Part shown: piece after piece, positions 1 through 14,300 of the stretch
Position numbering within the stretch: the stretch's first letter is position 1
Layout of the letters: each line of letters opens with the position of its first letter
The notes under the pieces: generated by a model
What the model was told of the DNA's origin: nothing
The model's database searches: none
Seen by the model: the letters and a program-made list of their open reading frames with translations, nothing else
Origin: Closterium sp. Naga37s-1
Taxonomy: Eukaryota > Streptophyta > Zygnematophyceae > Desmidiales > Closteriaceae
Length of the DNA: 64,000 bases
Reading direction: 5' to 3'
Assembly: GCA_947471745.1 (NCBI GenBank)
Contig: CANJKZ010000517.1
Location: forward strand, 434,001-498,000
Position numbers and translations under genes: made by a program

Positions 1-1668
1 GCGTGACTTCCATTAACCCTGCACATGAAAATCAATCCTGAAACACTATGACCACCAGAACAACAGACACATAAACGTTATCGTTAAAGGCTGGATTCCA
101 GACAGCATGGGATAAGAAGGCGCATGGTGAGAAGCTCAAACAGAGGTAGAGAGAGGCCTGCGTGCGAGTAAACACCCTCCGCGTTCTCGCGCTGACGACG
201 GCGCGTCCCCTATGATTCGCGGGCCGAAGGTCCTAAGCTGGGACCTTCGGTCCTAAGCAGTGAACATGCCGACGAGCAGTATTGGGAGGCTGGGGGAAAA
301 AAGAAGCGCAACTGATTAGTGCGAAGAGGGAATGGGAGGACTGGCAGGGGCGGGAAATAATGCACAGGTCACAAGCGACGGCGAAAGATCTGCACACATA
401 TTGGGAAGTTACGTGCAAGGCGATTGCTCGCGAAGAATAACCCGTGAGCATAGATGAACGGATGGAAACACATATCAGAGTTGCAACCTAAGGCACACGC
501 ACGGATAAATGATTGCTAGGTCTCGAGCTATAGAAAGCATGTGTAGCACACCTTTCGGCGCTTTGAGCGCGGAACTCGGCGATTCCGTTACTAGTCGCTG
601 GTGCCACGTTCTCCGCGTGAGGAAAACGCTGATGTTTAAACTGTAAAAGGGAAGGTGAGGATTCGGAGGGGCGGAAGGGTAAAGGCATAGATCCGAGTAA
701 GCAGCAGTAAGAAGATACAATAAAAAATACGATGGGCTATCGTCTTCGGGTGCACACTTAGAGGCAGGAGATGTATGCGAGAAATGAAGAACCTCAACCA
801 GTTGTGTGAGAATGAGGCAGGTGACAGGTGCTTGAACGGGATAGAGTCAAGTGCAGTGTGAGGGTAAGAAAGACAGATGCTTCTGGAGCTCGGAGGTGTG
901 CTGATGTGTCGTCAAAAATTGCCGTGGATTTCTGAGGTAGGCAAGTGCACACCAGTGATTGGTTAGTTAAAAATCATTACGATGGACCACTTCGTTACCG
1001 GTTAGCTAAACCCTGGTCCGGGGAAGCCACGTTAGTACAGTGAATCTGAACTCTTAGCATGGATTGGGTGTGACTTTGAACCTGTGTGCCAGTTGCTTGT
1101 TTCGAGTGTTGGTTGCACCTTGGCGAGATTCGTCCTGTTACGTATCATCGTTACTGTTCTCGCAAATCTCGTGAAAGCGTTCATCGATCGGATACCAGCA
1201 GTATCACACCATGGGGGACTCCCAAGGGTCGGTCGTGACCAGGTGTACAGTTCGGTCTGGATGTTTCGAAGTTGACGCAAGAAATGCGCGATTCGAGTAT
1301 CCCACGAAGCCCAAAATCGCGCCTCGGGTACCCCACGTACCCAAAATTCGCGGCTCGGTTACCCCTTGAATCCGAAATTTGTGTGAGTTGCAAAATTCAG
1401 TCAATGCTTTTCGGATACTTTCCCGATACAAATCAGCAACTTTCCTGCAGGTTTCAGACTTAAACTCGATTTTGGGCCAAAGCCTTTTCCGCGATGTGTT
1501 GGGCGAGAGGGGTCCCTCCCCTTCTTTGCATCAACCTGTCGCTGATTTAATAACCCTTCGCAGCAGCCAAGCAGATGATCATGCTCGTTTACGATTAATA
1601 TTCTCTTCTATTTCCCGCTGCTTCTGGTACAACTAGTAGTAGCAGGCACGTCGCGACACGTCACGGTA
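1..1668. other. 5' flank of the receptor kinase gene; no gene recognised
   Basis: I see no exon with convincing protein similarity, no RNA gene and no repeat family shared with the rest of the window. Open frames here are short and lack recognisable motifs. The stretch must contain the promoter of the downstream receptor gene, but no TATA box stands out clearly enough to call. Confidence 0.5.
224..250. repeat. 10-bp perfect inverted repeat (hairpin)
   Basis: CCGAAGGTCC (224-233) and GGACCTTCGG (241-250) form a perfect 10-bp stem around a 7-nt loop. Function is unknown. It lies about 1.4 kb upstream of the receptor start codon. Confidence 0.6.
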
Positions 1669-1783
1669 ATGCCGCAGCTTAAGTCAGCCTCGACGGAGCG
1701 AACCGCCTGGCTTGCGCTCATCGCGCTTTGCCTCGCCGCCTTTGTTGCCGCCTGCTGCGCGGAACTGCTCCACGGCTCCCAAG
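1669..1783 (+). CDS. RLK exon 1: signal peptide
   Basis: 38 codons plus one base. The ATG is followed by a short polar stretch and the hydrophobic core AWLALIALCLAAFVAACCA, a typical secretory signal with small residues at the likely cleavage site. The donor is AAG/gtatcg at 1784. Its leftover G joins CG at 2242 to make Ala, which keeps the frame into the LRR cap exon. Confidence 0.75.
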
Positions 1784-4700
1784 GTATCGCATTGAAGGGA
1801 GCTAGCGGGCCGAAGCTGCGCTCTCGCGTAGAACGTTTCCGTTCGCTGCCATTGAGGTAGCACGATGATAGGGTACACTCCGGGCGTCTGTCAGATCACT
1901 AGTCACCTCTCTTTATTTTTTGGGGCTCTGGTCAACAAGAGGCTTGACCAGAGCCCAGAGTGTACCCTTAGCATAGAGGTGTGTTTCAATGATCCCCGGG
2001 GGCCAATGCCTCAGGGTACGTCACAAAATGGGGTAACAGCAGTGCCAATATCCTTAGCTGAGCATAGGACCCATTATACATGCAGTGGAATATTTGCACG
2101 CAGAGGTTTGGTGGCAGGACGCTGCCGGTGCCGCAATCGCACAAGGGAAATCTGTTGAGAATCATTAACAATCTCAGTCAGATTGCGCAGATGCATTTTC
2201 CCGCTTGTCCATTTTCCTCTACTCGCGTCTCCAACTGCCAGCGGCGTTTCTGAACGACTTGGAGAAGGCATGGGGAGTGAAGATCAAGGGAAAAGGGGCG
2301 GATTGCAAAGCGTTTATCAAGAACATTCGCTGTGACGGCAGAGGCATGATTTCCATGCTGTGAGTGCAACCGCACTCCACCTTCATTTGGATGTAGCCTT
2401 CTGGAACTGGTGCAGAGTGTGCGCCGGAGTTACTTACACTGCATGCTTCCATAGTAGGGTTAAGGTTAACCCCATATCTGCCCAGCGGGATGCATAGCCG
2501 CGACCCTCCCTTGTCCCGTGTCGTCTGCATAACGTTGCCTTTCTCACCATGGACTATAAAGGTTGTCCCATCAACTCCGGCGTGTGCATGCTCTCGCCAC
2601 TCACGGCTTTGACCGCTGTCCCCAACCCACATCCCTGGCTTTCCCACCGCAGAGATTTCTCTCGCTTAGGTCTGTCCGGCTCCATCCCAGAAAGCATTTC
2701 CTCGCTCACTTCACTCTCGGAACTGTAAGAATCTGCTCTGGGATCATGGTGCCATGGCGCTTCAATCATGCTTGCGCGTTGATTTGAATAAACTTTTTGA
2801 CAAATTAGTCTATCATTCCTTAGGCTCAATACGTTCTTACTACCTCTGACCTCACACTTTCAGCGGTCCTTATTCCTCCAGTGCCCTTCTCCTTCCTCTG
2901 TGTTAGCCTCCCCCGAGCACTTGAGTGGCAGATACGCTTTCTTCCACATTGCAGCAGTCGTTTCCCTTTCATGCGACACCTTCACCCACTCTGCAATTCT
3001 TTCTGCAATCAGCTGCTTTTTATTTCGTTCTGCTAGTATTAAACCGACCTTTTTCATAAACTCCTTGCATCCACTACCACTTTCCATAGACAAAACAAAC
3101 GCCCATTTTTCACCATAAAGGAGAGAACCTCAGCAAAGTAATCTCGCCGCTTTCCACCCTCTATGAGCAGAACCTTGAGCGACAATCTTCTCACCGGGTT
3201 CATTCCTAATGGGATTGGAAACATTCACTCCTTGAAAGACATGTAAGTTTTTCGAAACAGGTTGACGCCAATGCTTCCCAGTCACCCTGCAGAGCTGTGA
3301 ATGTGTGCTTCAGTGGGAAGCGGGGCAAGTCTCATCTACATGCTGCATGCTTGAAGGGAAATCAGGAGAAAAGAAAGGCATTGGGGCCTCTTCAAGCGCT
3401 GGTCCCAGGACCCCGGTTGGCCTGCACCAGTTTGGACTTTAGGATAATTGGCTTGCGGTTGGTCCGACGTGGACAGGACAGCCTGTCCCTCTCTTTCTAG
3501 GAAAGGCGATTTAGAGCAAGTTGTAGGCTCATGTTTGCTGTGCTGTCGCTTGATGAAATTCGGCCAGTGGTGGGTTGGAATTTCTTGAGAGTAAAAGGTG
3601 AAGTAAGGTGGAATGGCGAATCGTGGCTGGCGTCTGGGTTAGACTTTATGGAACGACTGAAGTGCAGTGGGTTGTTCTTGGGGGTCCTTCTGACAACTCC
3701 AGAAGCTGCATCAAAATATGCTGAAACAAAACTGCCACGCATTAGCGATATTCTTCATCCTCCCCTACTCGCACCCTCACCTGCCCTGCTCGTGTGCATT
3801 GCCCCTTGCGTCGAGACGGCCCAAGAAGTGACTTGCGTGCGCAGCTCAGATCGCGTGCGTCATTGTCCTGTCCTTACCCACCTGGGCAGCAGATTTACCC
3901 AGACCCGCTTGGGCCGACCCAATCACTCACATCACAATTGTAAGCGGGCCGCGCTGCGGGCCGGCTCCGGTCCTGCCTTTAAGACGTGTCAAAAGCTGCG
4001 GGCGCCGGGCCGGCTCGGATCGCTGCCCATAGTGTCCATGTCTAAAGCAAATGTTTTTCTTGCAAGCCACTAAATCCCAGACCCCAAAACAAAATGTCCA
4101 CAGATTACCAGATCCGCACGGATTTGGTTACGAGCCATGTCAGCTGCCTTTGTGAGGCGTTTGAGATTGGGTGGAGGAAGATGGTTCCCTTTGACTCAAC
4201 GTTTGGGTTCACTCGCTTCACAAAATCCTTTTTTTTTTTACTGGCAGCCCAGTCGTAACGTAATCATGTAGTTTTGCGTGTACCGCATTTAATTTTGGCA
4301 ATCATACGCATTATACCTTTGCACCAGAGCGTTCTTCCAATCCAACGTTGCCACCTACCCCCTACATCGACACATTCCCAAAGTGACGTGTGCAGTTCGG
4401 ATCACGCGCGTTTCTGTCCTGGGCTGACCGAAGCTGGAAGGAAACTGGCCCAGACCGGCCCGGCTCGCCCCCGCAAATCCAGCTGGGACTGGGGCCACTG
4501 CCAGCCTGGTTAGGGACCGGGCGGGCCAAGGGACCGGGCCCGCCGGGCCTCCCTTGGAACGCGAATGTGTTCCTGCTCCCCCTGCTGCCTCGCCCACTGT
4601 TCTGTTGCTGCCCCTTCCAACTCAGCATCCTCATGCAGAAGTTTGAGGAACAATGTGTTGACTGGCTCCATTCCCGACAGCTTCACGTTGCTCACGGGGC

Positions 4701-5350
4701 TCAAACGATTCTGACTTGGGAGGGAGATTGTTACAAACGGTTGTTACCATGCCACGATGCGACGAACTGATACCACCACGTCACATTTTGTCGTGATCTT
4801 CTGCTCTTTAGTTCGCTTCTTCTGTCAGTGTGTGGATGAGCACTGAGCACATAATTGAAAGAATACAACCCCCACGCACATAGCACCCATGCATTCAGTG
4901 CTCGCGTCTTTTCTGAGGTTTGCATATTTTTATTTTTCTTTCTGTAATATGCAACTTCACATCTTGTCCCTGGCCTAATAAGCCAGCCTTTCTACTGGTG
5001 AAATCCAGGGGACAATTTAAAAAGCTGTCCTAAACCAGGGAAATTTTCACACACACGAAACAACAGTCTGACTGTAACAAAATCAGGGTTAAAAAAAACG
5101 ACCGTTTTATTGATTTGTTACCGTAAAAAACGGTCGTAAAAAACGGTTTAAAACGGTTCCACGAGGTGTTTCCTCTATAACTAACAAAACGGCCACTTAG
5201 CTGGACCAAATTGAACCCGAAATGCAGCAGCATGAAGGGGATAGACCCCTTCTTGCATGTATGTGCTTGTTGGCATGATTGAAAATGTTTTTGACATTGT
5301 TTTTCTCTTTTTTTTCTTGGTGAACAGAGTTCTCTAACAAAAAAACGGCC

Positions 5351-5386
<36 letters not shown>

Positions 5387-8300
5387 CGTAAAAACCGACC
5401 GTAAAAAACGGACCGTATTTTACGAAAACCGTAATTTTGAACCTTGAACAAAAGTTGAACTCATACCGAGCACATACATGTTGACCAGGCACATGGTTTG
5501 GTCGAACATACATGATTCATATCGAGTCGAATTGAGCATGTTCGCTCGACTCTACATGGTGTTTCAACAGGTGTACAAGTTTGTGTTGCAGTTTGCTTGC
5601 TCTTGCCTAGTTTGCTTGCACCATAAAAGGCCCTCAGATCAGAAGAAATCCACCATTTTTCCACCCTCCGTGAACAGAGACTTGAGCGACAATCGTTTCG
5701 GCATGACAATTCCAGCTGGAATGGGAAGCCTCGCCTCCTTGGAATATGTGTAAGTCACATAGAATAGGCTGATGAAGAGGAAGAAAGCTTCAGGTGAAAG
5801 AAAACGATTCCAGACTATTTGGAAAGATTCGTCACTAAGCTGTGCAAATGCAACGATCTTTGTTAGTGCCACACCTCCCATTCATTCCAATCAAATGCAC
5901 TGCCTTGGCGTGCTCAGTGACAACAAGTGCGCAAGCTTCATCGTTGTCAGACGCTGCATGAAAGTAGCTTGAACTGACCTCTGTCTGGGGGTCTATGTTG
6001 AGGCACATCGGAAGGAGCCTGTAAGCTTTTAGAAGCTCTTCAAGCGTGAGCAGCATTAGGGGCATTCCACACCAAGTCGAGCAGCTTCATCCGGAAGTGC
6101 AACCATGTGTGCATTCTGTTGGTCCTTGTTACTCATAAGTTCTTGCTCGTCCCATCACAACCTTGGTCCGTTTGTGTGTGCCTGCTCTGCTGCTCCCCTT
6201 CCTGCCTTGCCTACTGTCATCTCCCCACCCCACCTCATCCAACGCCACCAATGCAGAAACATGGGAGCCAATAATTTCATTGGAACTATCCCGGACAGTT
6301 TCACCTCGCTCACTGCGCTCTTAGGCTTGTAAGTTGCGCGCACGAGGCTGTGTTGCCGTGGCGCGTGACTCGTATGTCTGCCTGTCCATGAAATGGACTT
6401 GCAGCACCCACGTGACACCAATTTCCATCCCTTTGTGGCCCTGTCCTCTGACCTCCACTCCACATAGTCTGTTTCTGTAATCTACCACTTTGGATTTATT
6501 ACGGTGGCCTATAAGTTGAAGCAGCCATAAAAGAATGAGCAATGGCTCCCCAGCCAGCCAGCCAGCCAACGGCTTGGCTTGTCAAATGGTCGATAGAGCT
6601 GTGCCTGTGGTGGTTGCCGGCAGATGGTGGTGCATGTGGTGCATCGGTGACTTGACTTCGACATGTACATCCATTCCAATCCAACCACCAGGCTCGTCAT
6701 TGAGACCTTATTGGCTTGCCGGCCGCTGCTTAAAATCCACTCCCCGACCCCCCTCTCCCCTTTCCCCCGCAAACTTATAGTTTCCCCCACAAAGTGTTTT
6801 CGGAACCCAATGGCTCAGGTCGTGTCAAGGCATGGCATCCCCCCTCTTCAGCTCCCCCCACCCCACGTTCCCCAAGTTTACCCTAGCAACCATCCAGGAC
6901 AGCAACGATCCATCCATCCAGATTCACATAGTTATGGCAATCAGAGACGAGCTGTACCTTCTTTCACCTGTTCATCAGTCTTTCCTTGCTCAGCAGCTTG
7001 TCTTCAGCAACAATCCCCAAGCCCGCTTTCGCACGGGGGTCACTCAGTTTGGCTCATCTGACAACCGTCCGGCTCGGCTCGAGCCATTTCTCAACTCAAG
7101 TGAACATGTTTTGTATTCACCTCTTATTCTGCAGTGCAGGCGATAGCTAGATATTTATGAGAGGTGGGAGTCGACAATCTGAACCGTGATCTCGCCCGCT
7201 TTCCACCCTTTTGTGAACAGATTGAGCAATAATCAGCTCACCGGGTCCATTCCAGCTGGGTTAGGAAACCTTGCATCACTGAGATACGTGTAAGTCGTGT
7301 AGATTAGGCTGATGTTGACAAAAGAGGTTTGACATAAATGTTTGTTGTGTGTGTATGCAAGGAAGGTAACAACATCAGGTTATCTAGAAACTCTGGCCCT
7401 GTTGACGTCATACCGCCCTTGTGTGCTCAGTCAGTCGTAGTGGGCAGGCTTGTATTCACTCACAACCTGTCAAGAAACGGGTCTATGTTGAGGAAGGAAG
7501 AAGCACGAGCACGGGCGGGCTTCTTGACCTTGGGAAGAGGGTCAATCCTGCGCCGGCCGATCATGTCATGATCATCATGTGCCGAGTCGAGTCGTAGCTT
7601 GTGTTGGAGCGTGGATTGTTGTCAGGGAGTGTGGAGTTTCAGTTCGTGGCGAGCCAACCCACTCACGAGCCTCCTTAAAGCTTTCACTGGCCATGATATG
7701 CCCTTTGCTGTAGTCACACCTCTAATGGGAGATTTCATACAGGCTGGGGGTTTTAGTGTCTTCAAACGTGAGTATGAGATATAGTTGCACGTGTGACCAC
7801 TTCCTATCTCATCATGGTCCTTCCCCCAGTTCTCTTAACCTTTCATTGTCATAGTCTCCGTTCTCACACCTTCCAGCCTCCCTCTGCAATCTGCATGCGT
7901 CTTACAGTTTGCTGCTTCTCATTTGTCAATCCGCTCACCTGTTGGACCAACCTTTTCGAATAAGCACAGCAGTAGCCTTGTCTGCTTGCGGCGAGCAGAG
8001 TCTGAACAGTCAGTTTGGCTGAATTAGTCAGCCAAGCGGGTCCATTACAGTAGGACCTGGAATCCTGTCTTCCTTAATATTGCTGTAACCTGCCCGGCGG
8101 GCAGTGCCCGCCTTGCCCACTGCCATGCCAATGTACCATCTCCCATATTATTTCCCACGTTACCGACGCAAAAAACTGAGCAAAAATCTTTTAACCGGCT
8201 CCGTTCCCAACAGCCTCTCCTCGCTCACGTCGCTTTCTAAGTTGTGAGAAGCTCCCACAGAAACAATTTGCCATGGCGCTTAACTCACGCGTGCCCGTGA

Positions 8301-11300
8301 TTAGGGCTTGCATGTGGCACCTCTCTTCCCTCTGCGAAAGCCTGCTGCTTGGATGGGCTCCGAGCATTGCAATGAGAGGAATGCGTTGCAGCACTTGAAT
8401 GGCAGAGATGATTCGGATGGGCTCTGCAAAATATTCGTTTCTTGCCGCTTCTCATTTCATATTTCAATCTTTGTGAACTTCTAGAATCAACCAAGCTTCT
8501 GTAAGTCATCGCCAAGTGCATCATCATAGGAGACCATTAGAGCAGTATTCCTTCTCTCCCCTCCCCCTCGCGCGCCCACCCCCCCCCCCCCCCCCCCTTC
8601 CTCCCCCCCCCCCCTCTCTCTCTCCCCCTCCCCTTGTCTGTAACCTCTGAACAGAGACCTGGCAAACAATAATCTCACCGGGTCTATTCCACCTCAAATC
8701 GGAAATGCTGCTTCCTTGAAATATGTGTAAGACGTGTACAATAGGTGCATGCTGGATACGTAGGGTGCAAATTATTGTGTCCTGGTGTGTGCAAGAAGGT
8801 ATTCCAGTTCTGAAGCTTCACGGGTGTTGTCAAACACTGAAAGCTATGAAGCAAACTGGATGAGCTTCCATCTATGCATGATCATAGTATTGGAGAAGGG
8901 CCTTTGGCAGTGCCATCCGTGTTCAAGTTCATGTTGTGCTCAACTGGTTTGACGTTCCAAGGAAACTGCGCAATTTTGGGTTGTGTGAGTCTCCATGTAG
9001 GGAAAAAAGGGCAACCTAACACCCATTTCCACGTTTTTTAGACGTCTCAAAAGCAATCCGGCACCCATTTTCCACGTTTCCAATGGCAAGGAGCGCTAGC
9101 CTAGCCACAGGTGCTCTCGACTAGACTATAGACATGAGCAAAACACCAAATCGATGCAATTCATTGATTTTACTTTACTATCACTATCAGACTTACTCGG
9201 TATCTAATCGAGCCGGTTGAAATGGAACCGAGCCGGTGCCTTGCCTTGTATGGCTAATTTCACGTTCTCGGGTTTGTGAATTAAGGCTTGAACCGCCCCC
9301 TGGTTGGCGCAGAACTGGTTCGGCTCGATGTCTGCTGGCACGAAGATTCTACATTAAACACAGGGGAATATATATATATATACATATATATATAATAGAA
9401 TATGTATACAGACACACACAATCAAACAACTTAAGTCAATTGTCGGGCATCGCTTTGCCTGGCCTGGTCAGACTGCTGTCCAAATCAGGCCACCGAACGG
9501 CCGGCATGTAAGGTTGGGCCTCGGCCAGGCTGGCCTGGGTTTTCGGTCGTGACTTGGCCCTTGCTCTGCAAGGTATGTGTCACTGTCAACTTTCATGGCG
9601 ACATTTCTCCTATGGTGTGGTGTGGATTACATTGCACACATTGTTTAAATAGTGCGGCACCACAGTTGATTGACGCAGCGGGGTATGATGACCCCCGTGT
9701 GACACGACAGATGACACAGTGGGTGGGGTACGGTACGGTACGACGAGTCCCGTGTGACACAAAGTTTGACACGGTGGGATACGACAACACAATGGTGCAT
9801 GCAAGAAACCCTAGAAGTAGAAATGAAAGTCCTAATTAAACAGTTTCTAGTGTAGGTTGGGTTGGGTTGAGACTTCAATGGATCTCGTCCCACAATGCGT
9901 GCACTTTCAGAGAAGAAATTAAAATGTTGTAACCGAATAAAAATGTAGTAAGAGTAGACAGGAAAGGATCACAATGAGCATCAGGGTCAAGTCAAGACTA
10001 CCATACTCAAGCACATCCTCGTCCCAATCAATCCTCCCTATTTCACATTCACTCCTGTCCCTTTTGAGCCCCTTTGAATCCTTCTTGCCTTTTTCTCCCC
10101 TGCCTGTCATTTCTGGAGCTGCTTTCACTGCTCCAAGCCCACCGCAGTTAGTTGTCCTCTATGCTTCAGCCAATGCTCCCCATCTTGCTCGAATCATCAG
10201 CCCCTCATGTCTCTCGGTGTGGACCCGCATTCCCTCCTGTGTGGCCCAATGTTACCGTCTCCCACCCCTTTCAATGCATCCCATTTAGAACATTAAGTTT
10301 CAACAATCTGACTGGCTCCATTCCAGAAAGCACCACCCTGCTCACATCACTCGCACATTTGTAAGCAGCTCTCATGGGATTCTGTTGCCATTGCCGCGGA
10401 AGCATGCTACTCCATGATACAGATTGCGCACTGTAAGGACTTGAGGTAGAACTGATGTCAACGGGAGTGTTGTTAGGCCCCGTCCTCGCTTGGGCGGAGC
10501 CAACCTTGTGGTCGGATGTGCGGGGGTTGCAGCCGACCTGCAGCAGTGGGCACGGGGGCCACTGCAAGGGCGCCGAGCTGGAGGGCGCCTGGCTGGAGGG
10601 CGCCGAGCAGGAGGACGCCGTCCTGGACGCCTGGTTGGCGTCCCGGACGCCTGGACCGCGTCCTGGGAAGCTGGACGCCGAGCTGGGCGTCGCCACGACT
10701 ACCCGGGCGCCTGGTCGACGTCGTGGGCGCCTGCACGGCGTTCTGGAAGGCCAGACGCCGACCTAGGCGTCTGCACGGCGTCCTGGGGGTCCGGACGCCG
10801 ACCTGGGCGTCCCGGGGGGCCCAGACGCCGACCTGGGCGTCTGGTCGGCGTCCTGGGAGGCTGGACGCCGCTCTGGAGGTCTGCTCGGCGTCCTGGACGT
10901 CTGGACGCCGACCTGGGGGTTCGGAAGGCGTCCTGGGCGCCTGGATGGCGGACTGGGGACGCCGGGCATGCGTGGCCGGCTACGGACTGCGCTGGTTGGC
11001 CAGGCGTGGTTGCCTGGCTGACCAGAATACCCGGGCGACGTGTGCGAGTGTCGCCAGGGTGGAGTCTGCGAGGCCGACCTCGGGGGTGGTATCCCGAGGT
11101 CGACGTGGCTGGTGGGCGCAGTCGCTGGCGTGGAGTCTGCCAGGCGTCTGCGCTGTGCTCGTGACAAGGTGTGGAGCGCCAACCAGCTGCGCGCACCTGC
11201 GAAGCAGGTGCACCGTTGTCCTGCGGGTGCAACGCTGTGCAGCCGACTTGCTGCAGCGCTGGCACACCGTGGACTTGCAACGTTGGCAAACCGCTACTCT

Positions 11301-14300
11301 GCAACGCTGGAGCGGTGCGAGCGCTGCTGCGCTGGAGCGCGGTCGACCGTGCTGCGCTGGAGGTCGACCAGCAGCCTAGCTAGCTCTGATGTAGTCAATG
11401 CTGCCAATGTTGTTACAACCAATTATTGTCATGTTTTCCTAGTGAAACTCTTGCCAATTCTCCCCGTGAACTAGCAAGCAGCGTGAACACAAGGAAACGA
11501 CTAAGTGAACGAACGCAGAGATCACACGAGCACACGTGCCTAGCCCGTAGCCTAGCTCCCGTTGCAGCAGTTATCTCCGCAACTGATACATTAGGTAGTG
11601 AGCTCAAGGTTCTCAAGTATTTCTGTTGGGGGTTGGGGATTTCAACTGATCACATTTGGGTAAGGTTGGGATGCTAATGTAACACTGAACCCACACAAAC
11701 TACAAACTACGATTTCCTGGATATAAAAAAGTACAAGTACAGAAGTTGGGATTGAGGGCTAATTCAGAAACATCCTACCTCCAGTGCTCTTCTCTTTCCA
11801 CCGCCCGTCCTGTTGGATGAGCTTCAACCACTTGAACAGCAAACTTCTTTGCAGTGTTTGTGCTCTCTGCGTGCCCGCACCTTGCACACTCGCTACAATT
11901 TGTATTCATTCTAAATTCCTCTGTAACCCATTCTGCCCTTTTTTCATTGGTCGTACCAACACTTCAAGTGAGCGTCTTGCATCCAGCTCGTTTCTGTGGG
12001 CAGTCACCCAAATCGCGACATAGGAGCCAGAAAGAGCAACAATCTCGCTTACTTCATCCATCTCTCTTTTTGAACAGCGAATTAATCAACAATCAGCTCA
12101 CCGGGTCAATCCCAGGTGTTCTTGGAAACATGGCTGCTCTTAAGTAGCTGTAAGTCATGTAAAGCAGGCCGATATGTCAGTCAACACAGTTTTGAGGCAA
12201 AGAGTACATTTGCTGTATTATGGAAGGTTTGCGGTGTCACAGATTCACTTCAATCTTCTCAGGTTTGAGATTAAATTGAATGACAAACATGCTTTTGCAG
12301 CTCCCATGCATTTTGCTTGCACACCTTCCTCTATCTATCCAAACTCTCTGCAACTTGCATTCGTTATTTGAAGTTTGAATGAACCAAACTTTCGCTAACG
12401 TCTTGCAGCTCGTGCTTGTCTGCCCAATTTGCATCATAAGGAGACCAACGGATCACTAGTCTCGCCAACTCTCCAATATTCTCCCTGTGATCAGGTTATT
12501 GGACAATAATCAGCTCACAGGGTCAATTCCACGTGGAGTTGGAAACATGGCTGCTCTAAAGTATCTGTAAGTCATGAGAAATGCATTCGTCATGTAACTC
12601 AAGGCTGCAAGGTACTCAAGGCTGATTTGTTCTGCCTAGCGGCACACCTTTCATTCACCCTGGTGCGCTGCTTTTGTGTGCTCAAGTCAAGTGACATCAA
12701 GTGCGCAAGCTTCATAAATGTTGTCATACACTGCATGCATGGAAGCAGCTTGCACAGAGAAGGAGCGTGCAAGCAGTTAGTAAGAACATGCAGCACGCGA
12801 AACATTTCTCACCAAGGCCAGCAGCTTCGTCTGGAAGTGCAACCAGCAGCCATGTTTGCATTCTTCTAGTCAGTCTCGCGTTCCCTTTCCTGCTCCGCAT
12901 TCCCCTTGCCCTCCCAGCATTATCCCAGATTCCCAGCACTGTGTCAGGCGCCATCCATGTCCCGTTTCTCCCTTGGTCCCTCCTTTAACCAACTATATTG
13001 TTTCTTGTCTCCGTCTCTGCCCATCGTCTCGAGCTGTTCCCTTCCATCTGCTCCAAACCCATCGCAGCTCATTCCCCTATTTGTTTCTAAACGTCTCGAG
13101 CTGCTTCCTTCCATCTGATCCAAACCTTTCCCCTGTGTGTTTCTCAGCATTGCTTACCCCCATGCCAGACTCATCTTCTGATTTCCTTGGGCTGCGTACG
13201 TGTACCTGTTCCCCTCCTGCCTCGCCCACTATTACCATCTGCCTGCCTCTCTCAAATCATCCCACACAGGAGTCTCAGGAATAACAAGATGACCGGCTCC
13301 ATTCCCAATATCCTCACCCTGCTCACGGGACTCAAACGATTGTGAGAAGCTCTGCTCCTAAATGGGAGATTGAATCAAACTCTCCACGATACGAACTTGC
13401 GTTTGCGCTGCGTGCTCGTCTCCCTCCACCGTCCTCTGCTAAGGCTTGGATGGACTTTGAGCATTGAATAGCATAAATGCTTCGCAGCACCCATGCACTC
13501 TGCACGCTCACACACACCTTTCGCTGGAATTTGCACTCGCGGTATGATCAGCCCCTTTTCGTTTCCTCCCTCGCCTATGACCCCAACAAGCCTTTCAAGT
13601 GAACACTTGGCTTGGATTTTCTTCCTCTCAACATCCTGCCCTCCACGCCTGCCCTCTCAACATCCTCTATCAGTATGGCGAGTTGACTGAGACACCACAC
13701 TGCAGTTAATTGCCTGCTTTGCTTCACTTAGGAAATTATTATGAAAAAACTGAAATAGAACTACGGATTGGGTGGTACAGCTCGTAAGGCTTCAAGTACA
13801 TCAAAGGACAAGCTGGGGTTCGTGGATGTTATATATAGTAATGTGCTGTTTGTCTGAGTCAGGTATACTATTTTCATGGTTTGTGCCACGGTTCATTGGT
13901 CAAAAGATTGGGATTGTGTGTGTGTTAGCCAGTCCAAGAAAGCATTTGCTGTACCAAGGTATCACATTATGAACACGAATGTAGGGTTGCAGTGGAGTCC
14001 GTTTTCGCAAAGAAACCGTCCAGGAAGTTCATTATGCCCACGTGCTTGCACCTTGTATGAACAGAGGCTTAGGCAACAATCAGCACACCCGCAACATTCC
14101 AGCTGGAATCGGAAACCTCTCATCTCTGATATTTCTGTAAGTTTTTGAACTTGTAAATCATGGTGTATGAAGAGCTGTTTCAACTAAATTTGAGCATAGT
14201 ACCATAGCTGGGTTTGGTTCAGAAAGGCCACAGAATTCTAGAAGAAGGTTTTCTGCCACTGCCCAGCCTTTTCGGTACCCTGCTCAAAACGCTATATGCC

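Noticed and set aside
10490-11379. Long Arg/Gly/Pro-rich open frames on both strands
   Set aside because: They lie within the GC-rich array of a solo LTR, are open in several frames at once and show no domain.
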